From: Salegentibacter echinorum
GTDB lineage: Bacteria; Bacteroidota; Bacteroidia; Flavobacteriales; Flavobacteriaceae
Direction of reading: 5' to 3'
Assembly (NCBI RefSeq): GCF_900129445.1
Contig: NZ_FQVT01000009.1
Location: forward strand, 1-64,000
DNA length: 64,000 nucleotides
Of this stretch, positions 16,486 to 25,798 are shown one piece after another; within the stretch, counting starts at the first letter, position 1; every line of letters begins with the position of its first letter. A program made the position numbers and the translations under genes. The notes under the pieces were generated by a model. It was not told the DNA's origin. It saw only the letters and a list, made by a program, of their open reading frames with translations, and made no database searches.

Positions 16486-17891
16486 ATTTTTTCTTTTGTT
16501 TTTACAATTTGCGCCATCAGCACGGCTTCGGTAGCTAATTTTCCGTTAACATAAGCATAGCCCTGCATTTGGCAAATTCCGCGACGAATAGGTGCCAATA
16601 ATTCCAACTTAAAAATTAAGGTGTCACCGGGAACAACCTGTTGTTTAAACCGTACATTATCTATTTTCATAAAGTAAGTAAGGTAATTCTCGGGATCTGG
16701 TACAGATTTTAATGCTAGAATTCCGCCCGTTTGCGCCATAGCTTCTACCTGAAGCACTCCGGGCATCACCGGTTTCCCCGGGAAGTGCCCCACAAAAAAT
16801 GGCTCATTCATCGTCACATTTTTAACTCCAATTACGCAACTTTCAGTACAGGTATATATTTTATCTACCAATAGGAATGGTGAACGATGTGGCAAAATAT
16901 CCATAATATCATTCACATTCATTAAAGGCTTGGATTCTAAATCTACCTTTGGAACATTATTTCGTTTTTCAGCCTTAATAATTTTAGCCATTTTCTTTGC
17001 AAATTGAGTGTTTACAAAGTGTCCCGGCTTATTAGCAATCACCTTACCTCTTATTCTTGTGCCTATTAAAGCCAGATCTCCAACAACATCCAAAAGTTTA
17101 TGGCGTGCAGCTTCATTAGGATAGTGTAAGGTTAAATTGTCTAATATTCCATTAGGTTTTACCGAAATATTGTCCTTATTAAAAACGCCACGTAATTTTT
17201 CGAAGGTTTCTTCACCAATTTCCTTATCTACATAAACAATGGCATTGTTAAGGTCACCGCCTTTAATAAGTCCGTGATCTATTAATGCTTCCAACTCGTG
17301 CAGAAAACTAAAAGTGCGGGCATTCGCTATTTGGCTCTTGAATTCTGATAGTTTATTCATAGAAGCGTTTTGCGTGCCCAAAACTTTAGTTTCAAAATCT
17401 ACCATAGTAGTCACCTGGTATTCTTCTGAAGGCATCACAATTATTTCACTTCCACTTTCGTCGTCGTGGTAAGTAATCACTTCGTTAACCACAAATTCCT
17501 CACGATCTGCTTCCTGGGCAACCACACCTGCTTTTTCTAAAGCTTCTACAAAAAACTTAGAAGATCCATCCATAATAGGAGGCTCTGAAGCATTCAGCTC
17601 AATAACAATATTGTCTAAATTTAAGCCAACGCAAGCTGCCAGCACGTGCTCTGAAGTTTGAATCTTCACCCCGTTTTTTTCCAGGTTCGTGCCGCGTTGG
17701 GTATTTACCACATAATTTACATCTGCTTCAATTTGTGGCGCTCCTTCCAGGTCAACTCTTTTAAATATGAATCCAGTATTCTCTGCCCCGGGTTTAAAAG
17801 TCATTTTCACTTCTTGTCCCGTATGCAAGCCTACTCCTTCCAGAGAAATCTCCTTATCTATGGTATATTGTTTCGACAATTTTTCAGCCAT
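16482..17891 (-). CDS. lpxC-fabZ: Fused LpxC deacetylase / FabZ dehydratase
   Basis: The N-terminal domain (about 1-310) is the zinc deacetylase LpxC, the committed lipid A step. Zinc ligands are the His in TSEHVLAA and the His and Asp in [15 protein letters not shown]. The C-terminal domain (about 325-469) is FabZ, with [13 protein letters not shown] and the active-site segment [19 protein letters not shown]. The fusion is typical of Bacteroidota and couples supply of acyl chains to lipid A synthesis. It overlaps lpxD by 8 bases and lpxA by 4. Confidence 0.97.
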   Translation of the reverse strand: MAEKLSKQYTIDKEISLEGVGLHTGQEVKMTFKPGAENTGFIFKRVDLEGAPQIEADVNYVVNTQRGTNLEKNGVKIQTSEHVLAACVGLNLDNIVIELNASEPPIMDGSSKFFVEALEKAGVVAQEADREEFVVNEVITYHDDESGSEIIVMPSEEYQVTTMVDFETKVLGTQNASMNKLSEFKSQIANARTFSFLHELEALIDHGLIKGGDLNNAIVYVDKEIGEETFEKLRGVFNKDNISVKPNGILDNLTLHYPNEAARHKLLDVVGDLALIGTRIRGKVIANKPGHFVNTQFAKKMAKIIKAEKRNNVPKVDLESKPLMNVNDIMDILPHRSPFLLVDKIYTCTESCVIGVKNVTMNEPFFVGHFPGKPVMPGVLQVEAMAQTGGILALKSVPDPENYLTYFMKIDNVRFKQQVVPGDTLIFKLELLAPIRRGICQMQGYAYVNGKLATEAVLMAQIVKTKEKI

Positions 17892-18909
17892 TATTTATTT
17901 TTTTTTCTAATTGGTTAAGTCTATTAATGGTTTTAGGTAAGTTTTTAAAATGGACATAAGATTTATTAAAATCACCGTAACCAAAGGCCGGGGAACCTTG
18001 CAACAACTCATCATCTTTCACATTTCTACCTATTCCCGCCTGCGCCTGGATCTTAACCCGGTCTCCAATCTGCAAATGGCCTACAATACCAACCTGCCCG
18101 CCAATAATACAGTTTTTACCAATCTTGGTAGAGCCGGCAACTCCAGTTTGGGCGGCGATTACCGTATTTACGCCAATTTCTACATTGTGGGCTATTTGAA
18201 TTTGATTATCCAATTTCACCCCCTCTTTTATGCGTGTAGCACCTAAAGTGGCACGATCTATAGTCGTACCTGCTCCAATTTCTACGTGATCTTCTATAAT
18301 TACATTCCCAATTTGTGGCACCTTGGTGTATCTTCCCTCTTCATCTGGACTAAAACCAAAGCCATCACCACCAATAATCACCCCACTATGAATAACACAG
18401 TCATTCCCAATAATAGTTTCAGAATAAATTTTCACCCCGGGATAAATGATGACATCATTTCCAATTTCGGCATTATCGCCTATATATACATCGGGATAAA
18501 TTTTCACATTGTTTCCTATCTTCACCTTGTTCCCAATATAAGAAAATGCTCCCAGGTAAAGATCTTCTCCAAATGTGGCAGAATCTGAAACATAATTAGG
18601 CTTCTCGATTCCTTTTTTATTTAGTTTTATCTGGTTGTAATATTCCAGGAGTTTGATAAAGGATTTATAAGCATCTTTTACTTTTATAAGTGTAGTGCTA
18701 ATTTCTTCCTCTGCTTCAAAACTGTCATTAACAATGACAATAGAAGATTTAGTAGAATAAATATAGGAGGTATATTTGGGATTGCTTAGAAAGGTAAGGG
18801 AATCTTCCCCTCCTTCTTCAATCTTAGCAAGTTCAGAAACCTCGACTTCTGGATTGCCCTCAACTTTTCCATCGAGAATCTCTGCTATTTGTGTTGCTGT
18901 AAACTTCAT
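17884..18909 (-). CDS. lpxD: UDP-3-O-(3-hydroxyacyl)glucosamine N-acyltransferase
   Basis: Third lipid A step, adding the N-linked hydroxyacyl chain. The N-terminal uridine-binding domain is about 1-100, the hexapeptide beta-helix about 105-300, and the C-terminal helix about 310-341. The catalytic base is the His of [10 protein letters not shown] (about 240). Length and motifs match the standard LpxD. It lies 23 bases after the HD hydrolase gene and overlaps lpxC. Confidence 0.97.
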   Translation of the reverse strand: MKFTATQIAEILDGKVEGNPEVEVSELAKIEEGGEDSLTFLSNPKYTSYIYSTKSSIVIVNDSFEAEEEISTTLIKVKDAYKSFIKLLEYYNQIKLNKKGIEKPNYVSDSATFGEDLYLGAFSYIGNKVKIGNNVKIYPDVYIGDNAEIGNDVIIYPGVKIYSETIIGNDCVIHSGVIIGGDGFGFSPDEEGRYTKVPQIGNVIIEDHVEIGAGTTIDRATLGATRIKEGVKLDNQIQIAHNVEIGVNTVIAAQTGVAGSTKIGKNCIIGGQVGIVGHLQIGDRVKIQAQAGIGRNVKDDELLQGSPAFGYGDFNKSYVHFKNLPKTINRLNQLEKKINNG

Positions 18910-18932
18910 TCCGGCAAAAATAAAAAAAATAG

Positions 18933-20162
18933 TTAATTTTTAGGTTTTGGATAGCATATATAATATTTAACCACTGTTTTAGACAGTGCTTTTAAGTTTA
19001 ATTGATCAGATGTTTTGGCCACATCACTAATCTTCCCATTTTTATGAAGAATATTGATATTATCATTTTCGCTTTTATAAGCCGTATTGGTTACTTCACC
19101 ACTAAATACAAAATAACCCGCTTCTTTTTCTGAAATCCCCATACGCTGCTGAAGTTCCAAAAGTCGTTTCTGCAATTTCTCCCTGGAAGGTTTCTTCTTT
19201 TTAATCTTAACTTTTAAGAGGTCGCGGTTAATGATCATTCTACATAAATTGCTAAGCACATAATCTTCCTCATACTGCCAATCTTTCATAGCAGATATAA
19301 TATCATAATCATCTAAACGTGCAAAAATGCCTAATGTTTTATGGGTAAAATTCGACGGACCAATTTTATTATCCAGAAAATAAGCCAGTGCACTGCTGCA
19401 AGGTAGTTTAACTCCCCCGGCTACAAGCTCTTTAGCTCTTTTTAAAACTCTAATTATCAGCTGCTCGGCTACCAGGCTAGTTTTATGTAGATACACCTGC
19501 CAGTACATTAAACGTCTTGCAACTAAAAATTTTTCTACGGAATAAATACCTTTTTCTTCAATAACCAGGTTATCATCAACTACATTAAGCATAGTAATTA
19601 AGCGTTGGCTATTTATATTACCTTCGGCGACCCCGGTATAAAAACTATCCCGTTTTAGATAATCTAATCTATCCATATCAAGTTGGCTGGTTATTAACTG
19701 GTATAAAAACCTGCGCTTATAATTCCCTTTAAATATTTGGAGAGCCAACGTTAAATTTTGGTTAAACTCTTTATTCATTTCCTCCATAAAAAGCAGCGAA
19801 ATACGCTCGTGATCTATACCTTCTACAATGCTGTGTTCCATAGCGTGGGAAAAAGGTCCATGGCCTATATCATGCAGGAGAATAGCGATTTGCAAAGCTT
19901 CTTCTTCAGCTTCAGAAATCTCAACACCCTTATACCTAAGCACCTGCACCGCTTTTTGCATTAAATGCACACAGCCAATCGCGTGGTGAAACCTGGTATG
20001 ATGTGCCCCGGGATAAACTAAAAATGACATACCCATTTGGGAAATTCTGCGTAAGCGTTGAAAGTAAGGATGCTCAATAATATTGAAAATTCGCTCACTG
20101 GGAATAGTAATAAATCCGTAAATTGGATCGTTTAATATTTTAAGTTTATGAGATGAAGCCAA
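18933..20162 (-). CDS. HD-domain phosphohydrolase
   Basis: The 409-residue protein belongs to the YdhJ-like / dGTPase-like HD family. The N-terminal [14 protein letters not shown] is characteristic. The metal-binding residues are in [10 protein letters not shown] and in [16 protein letters not shown] (about 95-110). A nucleotide is the likely substrate but is not known. The start is TTG at 20162: a stop lies just upstream in frame and the next ATG would remove the conserved N-terminus. It heads the lpxD operon. Confidence 0.93.
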   Translation of the reverse strand: MASSHKLKILNDPIYGFITIPSERIFNIIEHPYFQRLRRISQMGMSFLVYPGAHHTRFHHAIGCVHLMQKAVQVLRYKGVEISEAEEEALQIAILLHDIGHGPFSHAMEHSIVEGIDHERISLLFMEEMNKEFNQNLTLALQIFKGNYKRRFLYQLITSQLDMDRLDYLKRDSFYTGVAEGNINSQRLITMLNVVDDNLVIEEKGIYSVEKFLVARRLMYWQVYLHKTSLVAEQLIIRVLKRAKELVAGGVKLPCSSALAYFLDNKIGPSNFTHKTLGIFARLDDYDIISAMKDWQYEEDYVLSNLCRMIINRDLLKVKIKKKKPSREKLQKRLLELQQRMGISEKEAGYFVFSGEVTNTAYKSENDNINILHKNGKISDVAKTSDQLNLKALSKTVVKYYICYPKPKN

Positions 20163-20186
20163 ATCTTATTAAATGTTGATGTTGAA

Positions 20187-20194
20187 CAAATATA
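20187..20194 (-). promoter_or_regulatory. Promoter -7 box of the HD-lpxD operon
   Basis: TATATTTG on the minus strand fits TAnnTTTG, 24 bases before the TTG start of the HD gene. This 169-base region is divergent with porX. A frame on the minus strand here is not supported as a gene. Confidence 0.5.
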
Positions 20195-20331
20195 CATATA
20201 TATTTTGCCCCACCCGAAATTGCGAAAATGCAATTTCCACCTTTCAAAGGAAGAGGTTATAAGCCTAGCAAACCATAGCAAAAGGGTGCCTGGCAACTTT
20301 AAAAAACACAAACGCATAAAAAGCATAAATC

Positions 20332-21885
20332 ATGAATAAAATAAAAATACTTTGGGTAGATGATGAAATAGATTTATTAAAACCACATATAATTTTTCTT
20401 GAATCTAAGGATTATGAAGTAATGACTTCCCAAAGCGGAACAGAAGCTTTAGAACAAATAGAAGAAGAAAGTTTTGATATTGTCTTTTTAGATGAAAATA
20501 TGCCTGGTCTTACGGGACTGGAAACTTTATCTGAAATAAAAGAAAAACAAGCCAGCCTTCCCGTAGTAATGATCACCAAAAGTGAAGAAGAGTACATTAT
20601 GGAGGAAGCCATTGGTTCTAAAATTGCCGATTACCTTATAAAACCTGTTAATCCAAACCAGATCTTATTGAGTATTAAAAAGAATTTGGACCATTCCCGG
20701 TTGGTTTCAGAAAAAACAACTTCCAGTTACCAACAAGAGTTTAGAAAAATTGCGATGGAGCTTAGTCAAATAAATACTTTTGAAGAATGGGCCGAGCTTT
20801 ATCAAAGACTTATTTACTGGGAGTTACAGCTGGAAGAGCTGGAAGACAGTGGAATGTTTGAAATCCTGGAATCACAAAAATTGGAGGCAAACACCCAATT
20901 CTGTAAATTTATTGATAGAGAATATCCAACCTGGTTTGATAAAGGTGCCGAGGCGCCCACAATGTCCCATACTATTTTTAAAGAAAAAATTGTTCCTGAA
21001 ATTAACAAAGAACAGCCCACACTTTTAGTAGTAGTAGACAATTTAAGATATGACCAATGGAGGGCCCTGGAACCGGTAATTTCCAATTATTATAAAAAAG
21101 AGAAAGAAGAACCTTATTATAGCATTCTTCCCACCGCTACCCAATATGCGCGTAATGCCATGTTCTCTGGATTAATGCCCAGTGAAATGGAAAAATTGTT
21201 CCCGCAATACTGGAAAAATGACACCGATGAAGGCGGTAAAAACAATCACGAAGCCGAATTTTTGGCCGAACAATTAAAAAGACTCGGAAAAGACTATAAG
21301 CACGAATATCATAAAATCACCAGTTTAAAAGCGGGCAGAAAACTCGCCGATAACTTTAAAACCCAAAAAGAGAACGAGCTTACCGTGGTAGTCTATAATT
21401 TTGTAGATATGCTCTCCCATTCCAAAACCGAAATGGAGGTAATTAAGGAACTGGCCTCTAATGATAAATCATACAGATCGCTTACCCACAGCTGGTTTAA
21501 AAACTCTCCCTTGTTAGACATTATTCAACAAGCACGGCAATTAGGTTTTAAATTAATTATCACTACAGACCACGGAACTATAAATGTAAAGAATCCTTCT
21601 AAAGTAATTGGCGATAAAAACACCAGTTTAAACCTACGTTATAAAACAGGAAAAAGCCTAACCTACGATGATAAGGATGTACTGGCGGCAACCAAACCAA
21701 AATCTGTTCACCTGCCCACTATTAATATGAGCAGTTCATTTATTTTTGCAAAAGGCGATCTCTTTTTCGCATACCCAAATAACTATAACCACTATGTGAG
21801 TTATTACCGAAATACTTATCAGCATGGTGGGGTTTCCCTGGAAGAAATGGTAATTCCTTTTGTAGTGATGAATCCCAGGAATTAG
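20332..21885 (+). CDS. porX: Type IX secretion response regulator with PglZ domain
   Basis: PorX works with the kinase PorY and controls type IX secretion and gliding genes. The receiver domain (1-125) has acidic Asp10-Asp11, the phospho-acceptor Asp54 in FLDENMPG, and the conserved Lys in DYLIKP. A helical linker follows, then a PglZ/alkaline-phosphatase-like domain (about 205-517) with VVVDNLRYDQW, the Thr of LPTATQYARNA, and IITTDHG. In characterised PorX this domain is a zinc phosphodiesterase. At 517 residues it is full length. No porY is visible nearby. Confidence 0.95.
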   Translation: MNKIKILWVDDEIDLLKPHIIFLESKDYEVMTSQSGTEALEQIEEESFDIVFLDENMPGLTGLETLSEIKEKQASLPVVMITKSEEEYIMEEAIGSKIADYLIKPVNPNQILLSIKKNLDHSRLVSEKTTSSYQQEFRKIAMELSQINTFEEWAELYQRLIYWELQLEELEDSGMFEILESQKLEANTQFCKFIDREYPTWFDKGAEAPTMSHTIFKEKIVPEINKEQPTLLVVVDNLRYDQWRALEPVISNYYKKEKEEPYYSILPTATQYARNAMFSGLMPSEMEKLFPQYWKNDTDEGGKNNHEAEFLAEQLKRLGKDYKHEYHKITSLKAGRKLADNFKTQKENELTVVVYNFVDMLSHSKTEMEVIKELASNDKSYRSLTHSWFKNSPLLDIIQQARQLGFKLIITTDHGTINVKNPSKVIGDKNTSLNLRYKTGKSLTYDDKDVLAATKPKSVHLPTINMSSSFIFAKGDLFFAYPNNYNHYVSYYRNTYQHGGVSLEEMVIPFVVMNPRN

Positions 21886-21887
21886 TT

Positions 21888-21965
21888 GATGTGTTGATGT
21901 GTTGATGTGTTGATGCGAGAATGTGATAATATGATGATGTGATGATGTGATGATGTGATGATAAG
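21888..21965 (+). repeat. Octamer tandem arrays (TTGATGTG, then ATGATGTG)
   Basis: Just after the porX stop come four TTGATGTG-like units, a degenerate stretch, and then three to four ATGATGTG units. Related single units occur at 22163-22200, 48683-48715 and beside the R3 repeats. They contain no long ORF and look like replication-slippage arrays. Confidence 0.75.
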
Positions 21966-22059
21966 TTAATATGACAATTTACATATTGGAGCAAACTTCA
22001 AAAAACATTTAACTACAACTGGGTGATTAGTCAGTTTTGTTAAACTAACTATACTAATT

Positions 22060-22172
22060 TCCCCCCGAAAACCCGGAAAAGTAACGCCCAGAAGCTCCTC
22101 CCCATTTTTCAACGGGAGGTGGGTTTTCTGCTTTTTCAGCAGAAAGGTCGGAGGGGTTTTGTTGATGTGATC
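22060..22172 (+). repeat. Dispersed repeat R3, copy 1
   Basis: A two-hairpin element: CTCCTCCCC...GGGAGGTGG, then TTTTCTGC...GCAGAAA, ending in CGGAGGGGTTTTGTTGATG. A close copy lies at 25577-25690. Both follow plus-strand genes and are followed by TTGTTGATG. The rest of the 22173-22325 spacer is AT-rich with no gene. Confidence 0.8.
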
Positions 22173-22325
22173 ATTTGACAATATGATGATTCGCTGATTT
22201 GCAAATTGGTTTAAATAAATTAAAACCGAGAACGACAATTCTTCCACAAGCTTCACCCATTCTATTTTACCATTGAATTATAAAAAAGGGGAATTTACCC
22301 CTAAACACGTAACTACATTATTTCT

Positions 22326-22333
22326 TATATTTG
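22326..22333 (+). promoter_or_regulatory. tsaE promoter -7 box
   Basis: TATATTTG fits TAnnTTTG, 33 bases before the tsaE ATG, giving a 5' leader of about 26-30 bases. No convincing TTG is seen upstream. Confidence 0.5.
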
Positions 22334-22366
22334 TAGTGTTGATTTAGTTAAAATCTAAACAAATTT

Positions 22367-22771
22367 ATGCCATTAACCTACAATTTAGCGCAAATTGAAG
22401 AAGCTGCGCAATATATTCTTAAACATAGTAAGAGCAAAATAATACTTTTTTACGGGGACATGGGGGCTGGTAAAACAACGCTTATTACCAGTCTCGTTAA
22501 AGCTTTAGGAAGCGAGGATAAAGTGTCTAGCCCTACCTTTTCGTTAGTAAATGAATATAGCTCCCCTACAAATTCCATATTTCATTTCGATTTCTATCGA
22601 ATCGATGATGAAAATGAAGCTTTAGATATAGGTCTGGAGGAATATTTAAACGAGGATGCCTTTATTTTTATAGAGTGGCCACAAAAAATTGGAGGTTTTC
22701 TCGAGGAAAACTTTCAAAAAGTTGATATAATAACGAAAGACAAAAATTTAAGGATGTTAATGTTAAGTTAA
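22367..22771 (+). CDS. tsaE: tRNA t6A synthesis ATPase
   Basis: The ATPase partner of TsaB and TsaD in making N6-threonylcarbamoyladenosine at tRNA position 37. The Walker A motif is GDMGAGKTT (about 29-37). Further family motifs are SPTFSLVNEY, FHFDFYRI and FIFIEWPQKI. At 134 residues it is normal. Its position between porX and an alanine dehydrogenase-like gene is shared by many Flavobacteriaceae, from recalled knowledge. Confidence 0.95.
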   Translation: MPLTYNLAQIEEAAQYILKHSKSKIILFYGDMGAGKTTLITSLVKALGSEDKVSSPTFSLVNEYSSPTNSIFHFDFYRIDDENEALDIGLEEYLNEDAFIFIEWPQKIGGFLEENFQKVDIITKDKNLRMLMLS

Positions 22772-22977
22772 TTAAATGTTAATAAACTCTAAATAATCTT
22801 CGGAATCGCATATTAGCATAAATTGAATATAGGTGACAGTTCAAAATAAAATACATTAGAATTTTCAATTTTTTTTAAAGTATTTGCATTATTGATTTAG
22901 TGGCATAAAGTATTTAATCTTTAAATAATCTCCATTTTTTCTTTTAAAAAGTCGGCAAAAGTACGATTAATGTATTA

Positions 22978-23008
22978 ATTTTTAGCTTGTTATATTGCTG
23001 TAGGTTTG
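22978..23008 (+). promoter_or_regulatory. Candidate promoter for the small peptide gene
   Basis: TAGGTTTG at 23001-23008 fits the -7 box, with a weak TTT about 19 bases upstream, 42 bases before the ATG at 23051. The 279-base AT-rich spacer 22772-23050 otherwise holds nothing I can name. Confidence 0.45.
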
Positions 23009-23050
23009 CTTCAGTAAACAAAACGAAATAACAATCTAAACTATATTATT

Positions 23051-23197
23051 ATGAGAATTAAAGCAGTACTTTTCGCAACAGCAATTTTTGGAGCAAGTTT
23101 TTTTGTAACTTCAACCGCCGATAACGATAATCACAATGATCAACAAAAAGAACAAGCAGTGGACAAAAGACTCATCAAAGTTCCTTCTGCTGGGTAG
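23051..23197 (+). CDS. Small secreted peptide precursor (48 aa)
   Basis: The ORF encodes a signal-peptide-like start (MRIKAVLFATAIFGASFF), a polar Asp/Asn/Gln linker and the C-terminus VDKRLIKVPSAG. The predicted mature peptide is about 25 residues. A promoter-like box lies 42 bases upstream. I do not recognise a family; similar short exported peptides with a basic C-terminal motif occur in Flavobacteriia. Its last 62 bases overlap, in another frame, the start of the membrane protein gene at 23136. A frameshift joining the two is possible but not indicated. Confidence 0.6.
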   Translation: MRIKAVLFATAIFGASFFVTSTADNDNHNDQQKEQAVDKRLIKVPSAG

Positions 23198-23732
23198 TAT
23201 TATTGCCTTAAGCATAGCTTTTTCACCTTATCTTTTTTACTTATATGAGATTTTCCCAAGCGGTCCCGTTTGGGAAACTTCTCTTTTTACTTATGAAAGT
23301 AAATATTATCAGGATGTATTGACTGCCGCCTGGACCTATCTTGGTAAAATCACCCCTTTATTTCTTCTTTTTATTTGGTTTTTCACCTGTAAACACTGGT
23401 GGTATCACGCTATATTAATACCAATCGCTATGTATTCCTATCAAATCATAGTAACCTTTTACGATGATGTATATGCCGATAATTCTTTTATTATGGACAC
23501 CGACGGGCTTTTATATTTAGCTCCATTTTTTATAATTATCCTTTCGATTGTTTACCTTATACGTATCAAAATCTTTGATCGTATTTATGGTATTGACCTT
23601 AGTGAAATTGATGAAACAGAAGTTTCGGTATTTTCAAATATGTCTGAAAAAGACCGAAAAGAAATAAAAGCCTTTAGGCAGAAGGAAGAACAATGGCAAC
23701 CTATTGAAGAAGAATACTATAGAAATCTTTAG
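23136..23732 (+). CDS. Four-helix membrane protein of unknown function
   Basis: The 198-residue protein has about four hydrophobic helices: LLLGSIIALSIAFSPYLFYL, ITPLFLLFIWFFTC, AILIPIAMYSYQIIVTF and LYLAPFFIIILSIVYLI. A charged cytoplasmic tail rich in Glu/Lys follows. No catalytic motif is visible and the family is not recognised. The start at 23136 lies inside the upstream small ORF; no later ATG comes before the first helix. Translational coupling to the peptide is plausible. Confidence 0.8.
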   Translation: MINKKNKQWTKDSSKFLLLGSIIALSIAFSPYLFYLYEIFPSGPVWETSLFTYESKYYQDVLTAAWTYLGKITPLFLLFIWFFTCKHWWYHAILIPIAMYSYQIIVTFYDDVYADNSFIMDTDGLLYLAPFFIIILSIVYLIRIKIFDRIYGIDLSEIDETEVSVFSNMSEKDRKEIKAFRQKEEQWQPIEEEYYRNL

Positions 23733-23783
23733 CGATTGTTTTAAAATTAATTGTATTTTACCTTACTAAAGTAATGCATCACT

Positions 23784-24983
23784 ATGGCTAAACAGGTTTC
23801 TCCTTTTACCAAAGAACAATTAATTCCGCAGGAAGAAACTCTTGAAATTCAACAAAACAAGGGAGAATTATTTATTGGCATTCCACAGGAAACTTCATAC
23901 CAGGAAAAACGAATTTGCTTAAGTCCCGATGCTGTTGCGGCTATCACTGCTCACGGCCATCGTGTAATGATAGAATCGGGGGCGGGAAAATGGGCTCGTT
24001 TTAGCGATAAAGATTTTTCTAACGCCGGTGCCGAAATCACTAAAGACACACAAAAAGTATTCTCCTGTCCTACAATCTTAAAAATAGAACCACCTTCCCT
24101 GGACGAATTGGATATGATCAATCCGCAGACCATATTAATTTCTGCGCTTCAGCTTAAAACACAATGTAAAGCCTATTTCCAAAAATTGGCAGAAAAGCGT
24201 ATTACGGCCCTGGGGTTTGAATTTATAAGGGATGAAGATAACACTTATCCGTTGGTGCGGGCATTAAGTGAAATTGCCGGCACCGCTTCAGTGCTTATTG
24301 CTTCAGAAATTATGAGTAACAACATCAACGGCAACGGGCTTATGTTTGGGAATATAAGCGGCGTTCCACCGGTAGAGGTGGTTATTCTCGGGGCTGGTAC
24401 TGTAGGAGAATTTGCCGCCAGATCTGCGTTGGGACTTGGTGCCAATATTAAAGTTTTTGACAGTTCCCTTACCAAACTTCGTACAATTCAGAATAATCTC
24501 AATCAAACTTTCTATACTTCAACCATTCAACCAAAAAATCTAAGTAAGGCTATAAAACGTTGTGATGTACTTATTGGCGCTGTTCGCGGTAAAAACAGGA
24601 GTCCGGTACTAATTTCCGAAGATATGGTAGCAACAATGAAGCGCGGTGCTGTGCTTATAGATGTGAGTATAGATATGGGCGGTTGCATCGAAACCAGTGA
24701 GGTTACCTCGCATGATAAGCCTATTTTCACCAAACATAACGTCTTACATTACTGTGTGCCCAATATTCCTTCCCGGTACGCCAGGACTTCTTCTTTATCT
24801 ATCAGTAATATCTTTACGCCTTATCTTTTACACATTGGAGAAGAAGGCGGATTGGAAAATACACTTCGATTTGATAAAGGTTTGAGAAATGGTTTGTACT
24901 TTTACCACGGGATTTTAACTAATAAATCTATCGCCGAGTGGTTTGATCTTTCTTACCGTGATATTAATTTATTGATTTTTTGA
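23784..24983 (+). CDS. ald: Alanine dehydrogenase
   Basis: An NAD-dependent oxidoreductase of the alanine dehydrogenase / PntA N-terminal family. It has GIPQETSYQEKRICLSPDAV (about 33-52), the Rossmann loop VILGAGTVGEFAARSA (about 203-218) with acidic residue in VFDSS, and the C-terminal PNIPSRYARTSS substrate region. The length of 399 residues is somewhat longer than the classical 370, mainly through an N-terminal extension of about 30 residues, usual in this lineage. It probably converts L-alanine to pyruvate; lysine-metabolism relatives cannot be fully excluded. Confidence 0.9.
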   Translation: MAKQVSPFTKEQLIPQEETLEIQQNKGELFIGIPQETSYQEKRICLSPDAVAAITAHGHRVMIESGAGKWARFSDKDFSNAGAEITKDTQKVFSCPTILKIEPPSLDELDMINPQTILISALQLKTQCKAYFQKLAEKRITALGFEFIRDEDNTYPLVRALSEIAGTASVLIASEIMSNNINGNGLMFGNISGVPPVEVVILGAGTVGEFAARSALGLGANIKVFDSSLTKLRTIQNNLNQTFYTSTIQPKNLSKAIKRCDVLIGAVRGKNRSPVLISEDMVATMKRGAVLIDVSIDMGGCIETSEVTSHDKPIFTKHNVLHYCVPNIPSRYARTSSLSISNIFTPYLLHIGEEGGLENTLRFDKGLRNGLYFYHGILTNKSIAEWFDLSYRDINLLIF

Positions 24984-25135
24984 TACTATCCCAAATTCCC
25001 GGTTTTCCGGAAACACAAAAATTTTAAAGCGTTTAAATGAGGTCAGCATGAAATGCTGAACGCAAAAACCAGCAACCCACAGGAAATGATAATAAACCTG
25101 TGCTGAATTTCTATAAAAAGATTAAAGAAATATAT

Positions 25136-25513
25136 ATGAAATTGATTCATCGAATAGGTTATTTCTCTGTAGGTTTATTCTTCGGAATAATGTTTTTAAT
25201 ATTCTTTCTTAGCGGAAAACGATCTTCCTGTGATTATCTCCCAGACGCCCGGGTTTTGAAAAATATAAGAATTAAAGAGCGCAAATTTTCTCCTGAAGCT
25301 TTTAGCTATTTTGAAGCCAATAAGTTAGATACCGCTTTGGTGTCTCAAAGTTTAAAAAATGGTGATGTGGATTTTGGCCGCAGCAATACCGATGGGGACC
25401 CGTGTAATGTTTTTTTAATCACCAATAAAGTGGAGAACAAAACGCTTGAACTAAAAATTGAAAATTGCGACAGCATCGCAACCGTGCAGAAAGTTGCTTT
25501 AAAGAATGAATAA
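25136..25513 (+). CDS. DUF4258-type membrane-anchored small protein
   Basis: From the ATG at 25136 the product has 125 residues: one N-terminal membrane helix (IGYFSVGLFFGIMFLIFFL), then a soluble domain with ARVLKNIRIKER and GDVDFGRSNTD. Similar proteins in Flavobacteriaceae are labelled DUF4258; function is unknown. An upstream ATG at 25100 adds 12 residues before the membrane helix and is less likely. Confidence 0.75.
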   Translation: MKLIHRIGYFSVGLFFGIMFLIFFLSGKRSSCDYLPDARVLKNIRIKERKFSPEAFSYFEANKLDTALVSQSLKNGDVDFGRSNTDGDPCNVFLITNKVENKTLELKIENCDSIATVQKVALKNE

Positions 25514-25576
25514 AGTACGAGGTTAGAGGTTAGAGGTTTAAGGCTAAAAAAGTCAATAAACAACAAACTAATATTA

Positions 25577-25690
25577 AAACCCGAAAGTCGGAGAAAGGAA
25601 AGCCAAAAAGTTCCTCCCCTATTTTTTCAAGGGGAGGTGGATTTTCTGCTTTTCAGCAGAAAAGACGGAGGGTTTTTTGTTGATGGGTTG
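25577..25690 (+). repeat. Dispersed repeat R3, copy 2
   Basis: The same two-hairpin layout as 22060-22172: CCTCCCC...GGGGAGGTGG, TTTTCTGCTTTTCAGCAGAAAA, CGGAGGGTTTTTTGTTGATG. It is preceded by GGTTAGAGGTTAGAGG heptamers at 25517-25540. It sits after the DUF4258 gene, where its T-runs could also act in termination. Confidence 0.8.
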
Positions 25691-25722
25691 TATGGTAATT
25701 GAAATCAACCCCCGACCAGCAA

Positions 25723-25757
25723 CAGATTGCCACGCTCCTATGTCGCTCGCAATGACC
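25723..25757 (+). repeat. Dispersed repeat R1, copy 3
   Basis: CAGATTGCCACGCTCCTATG followed by TCGCTCGCAATGAC matches the copies at 84-119 and 5991-6024. It lies between R3 copy 2 and the heptamer array, so this 540-base spacer is a stack of different repeats. Confidence 0.75.
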
Positions 25758-25798
25758 AGTAACCAGTGTCGCAGTATTCACTTGGTGCTGGAAACAGC

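Noticed and set aside
20132-20326. Minus-strand 64-residue frame in the porX/HD divergent spacer
   Set aside because: It covers both promoters and overlaps the N-terminus of the HD gene; no family features.
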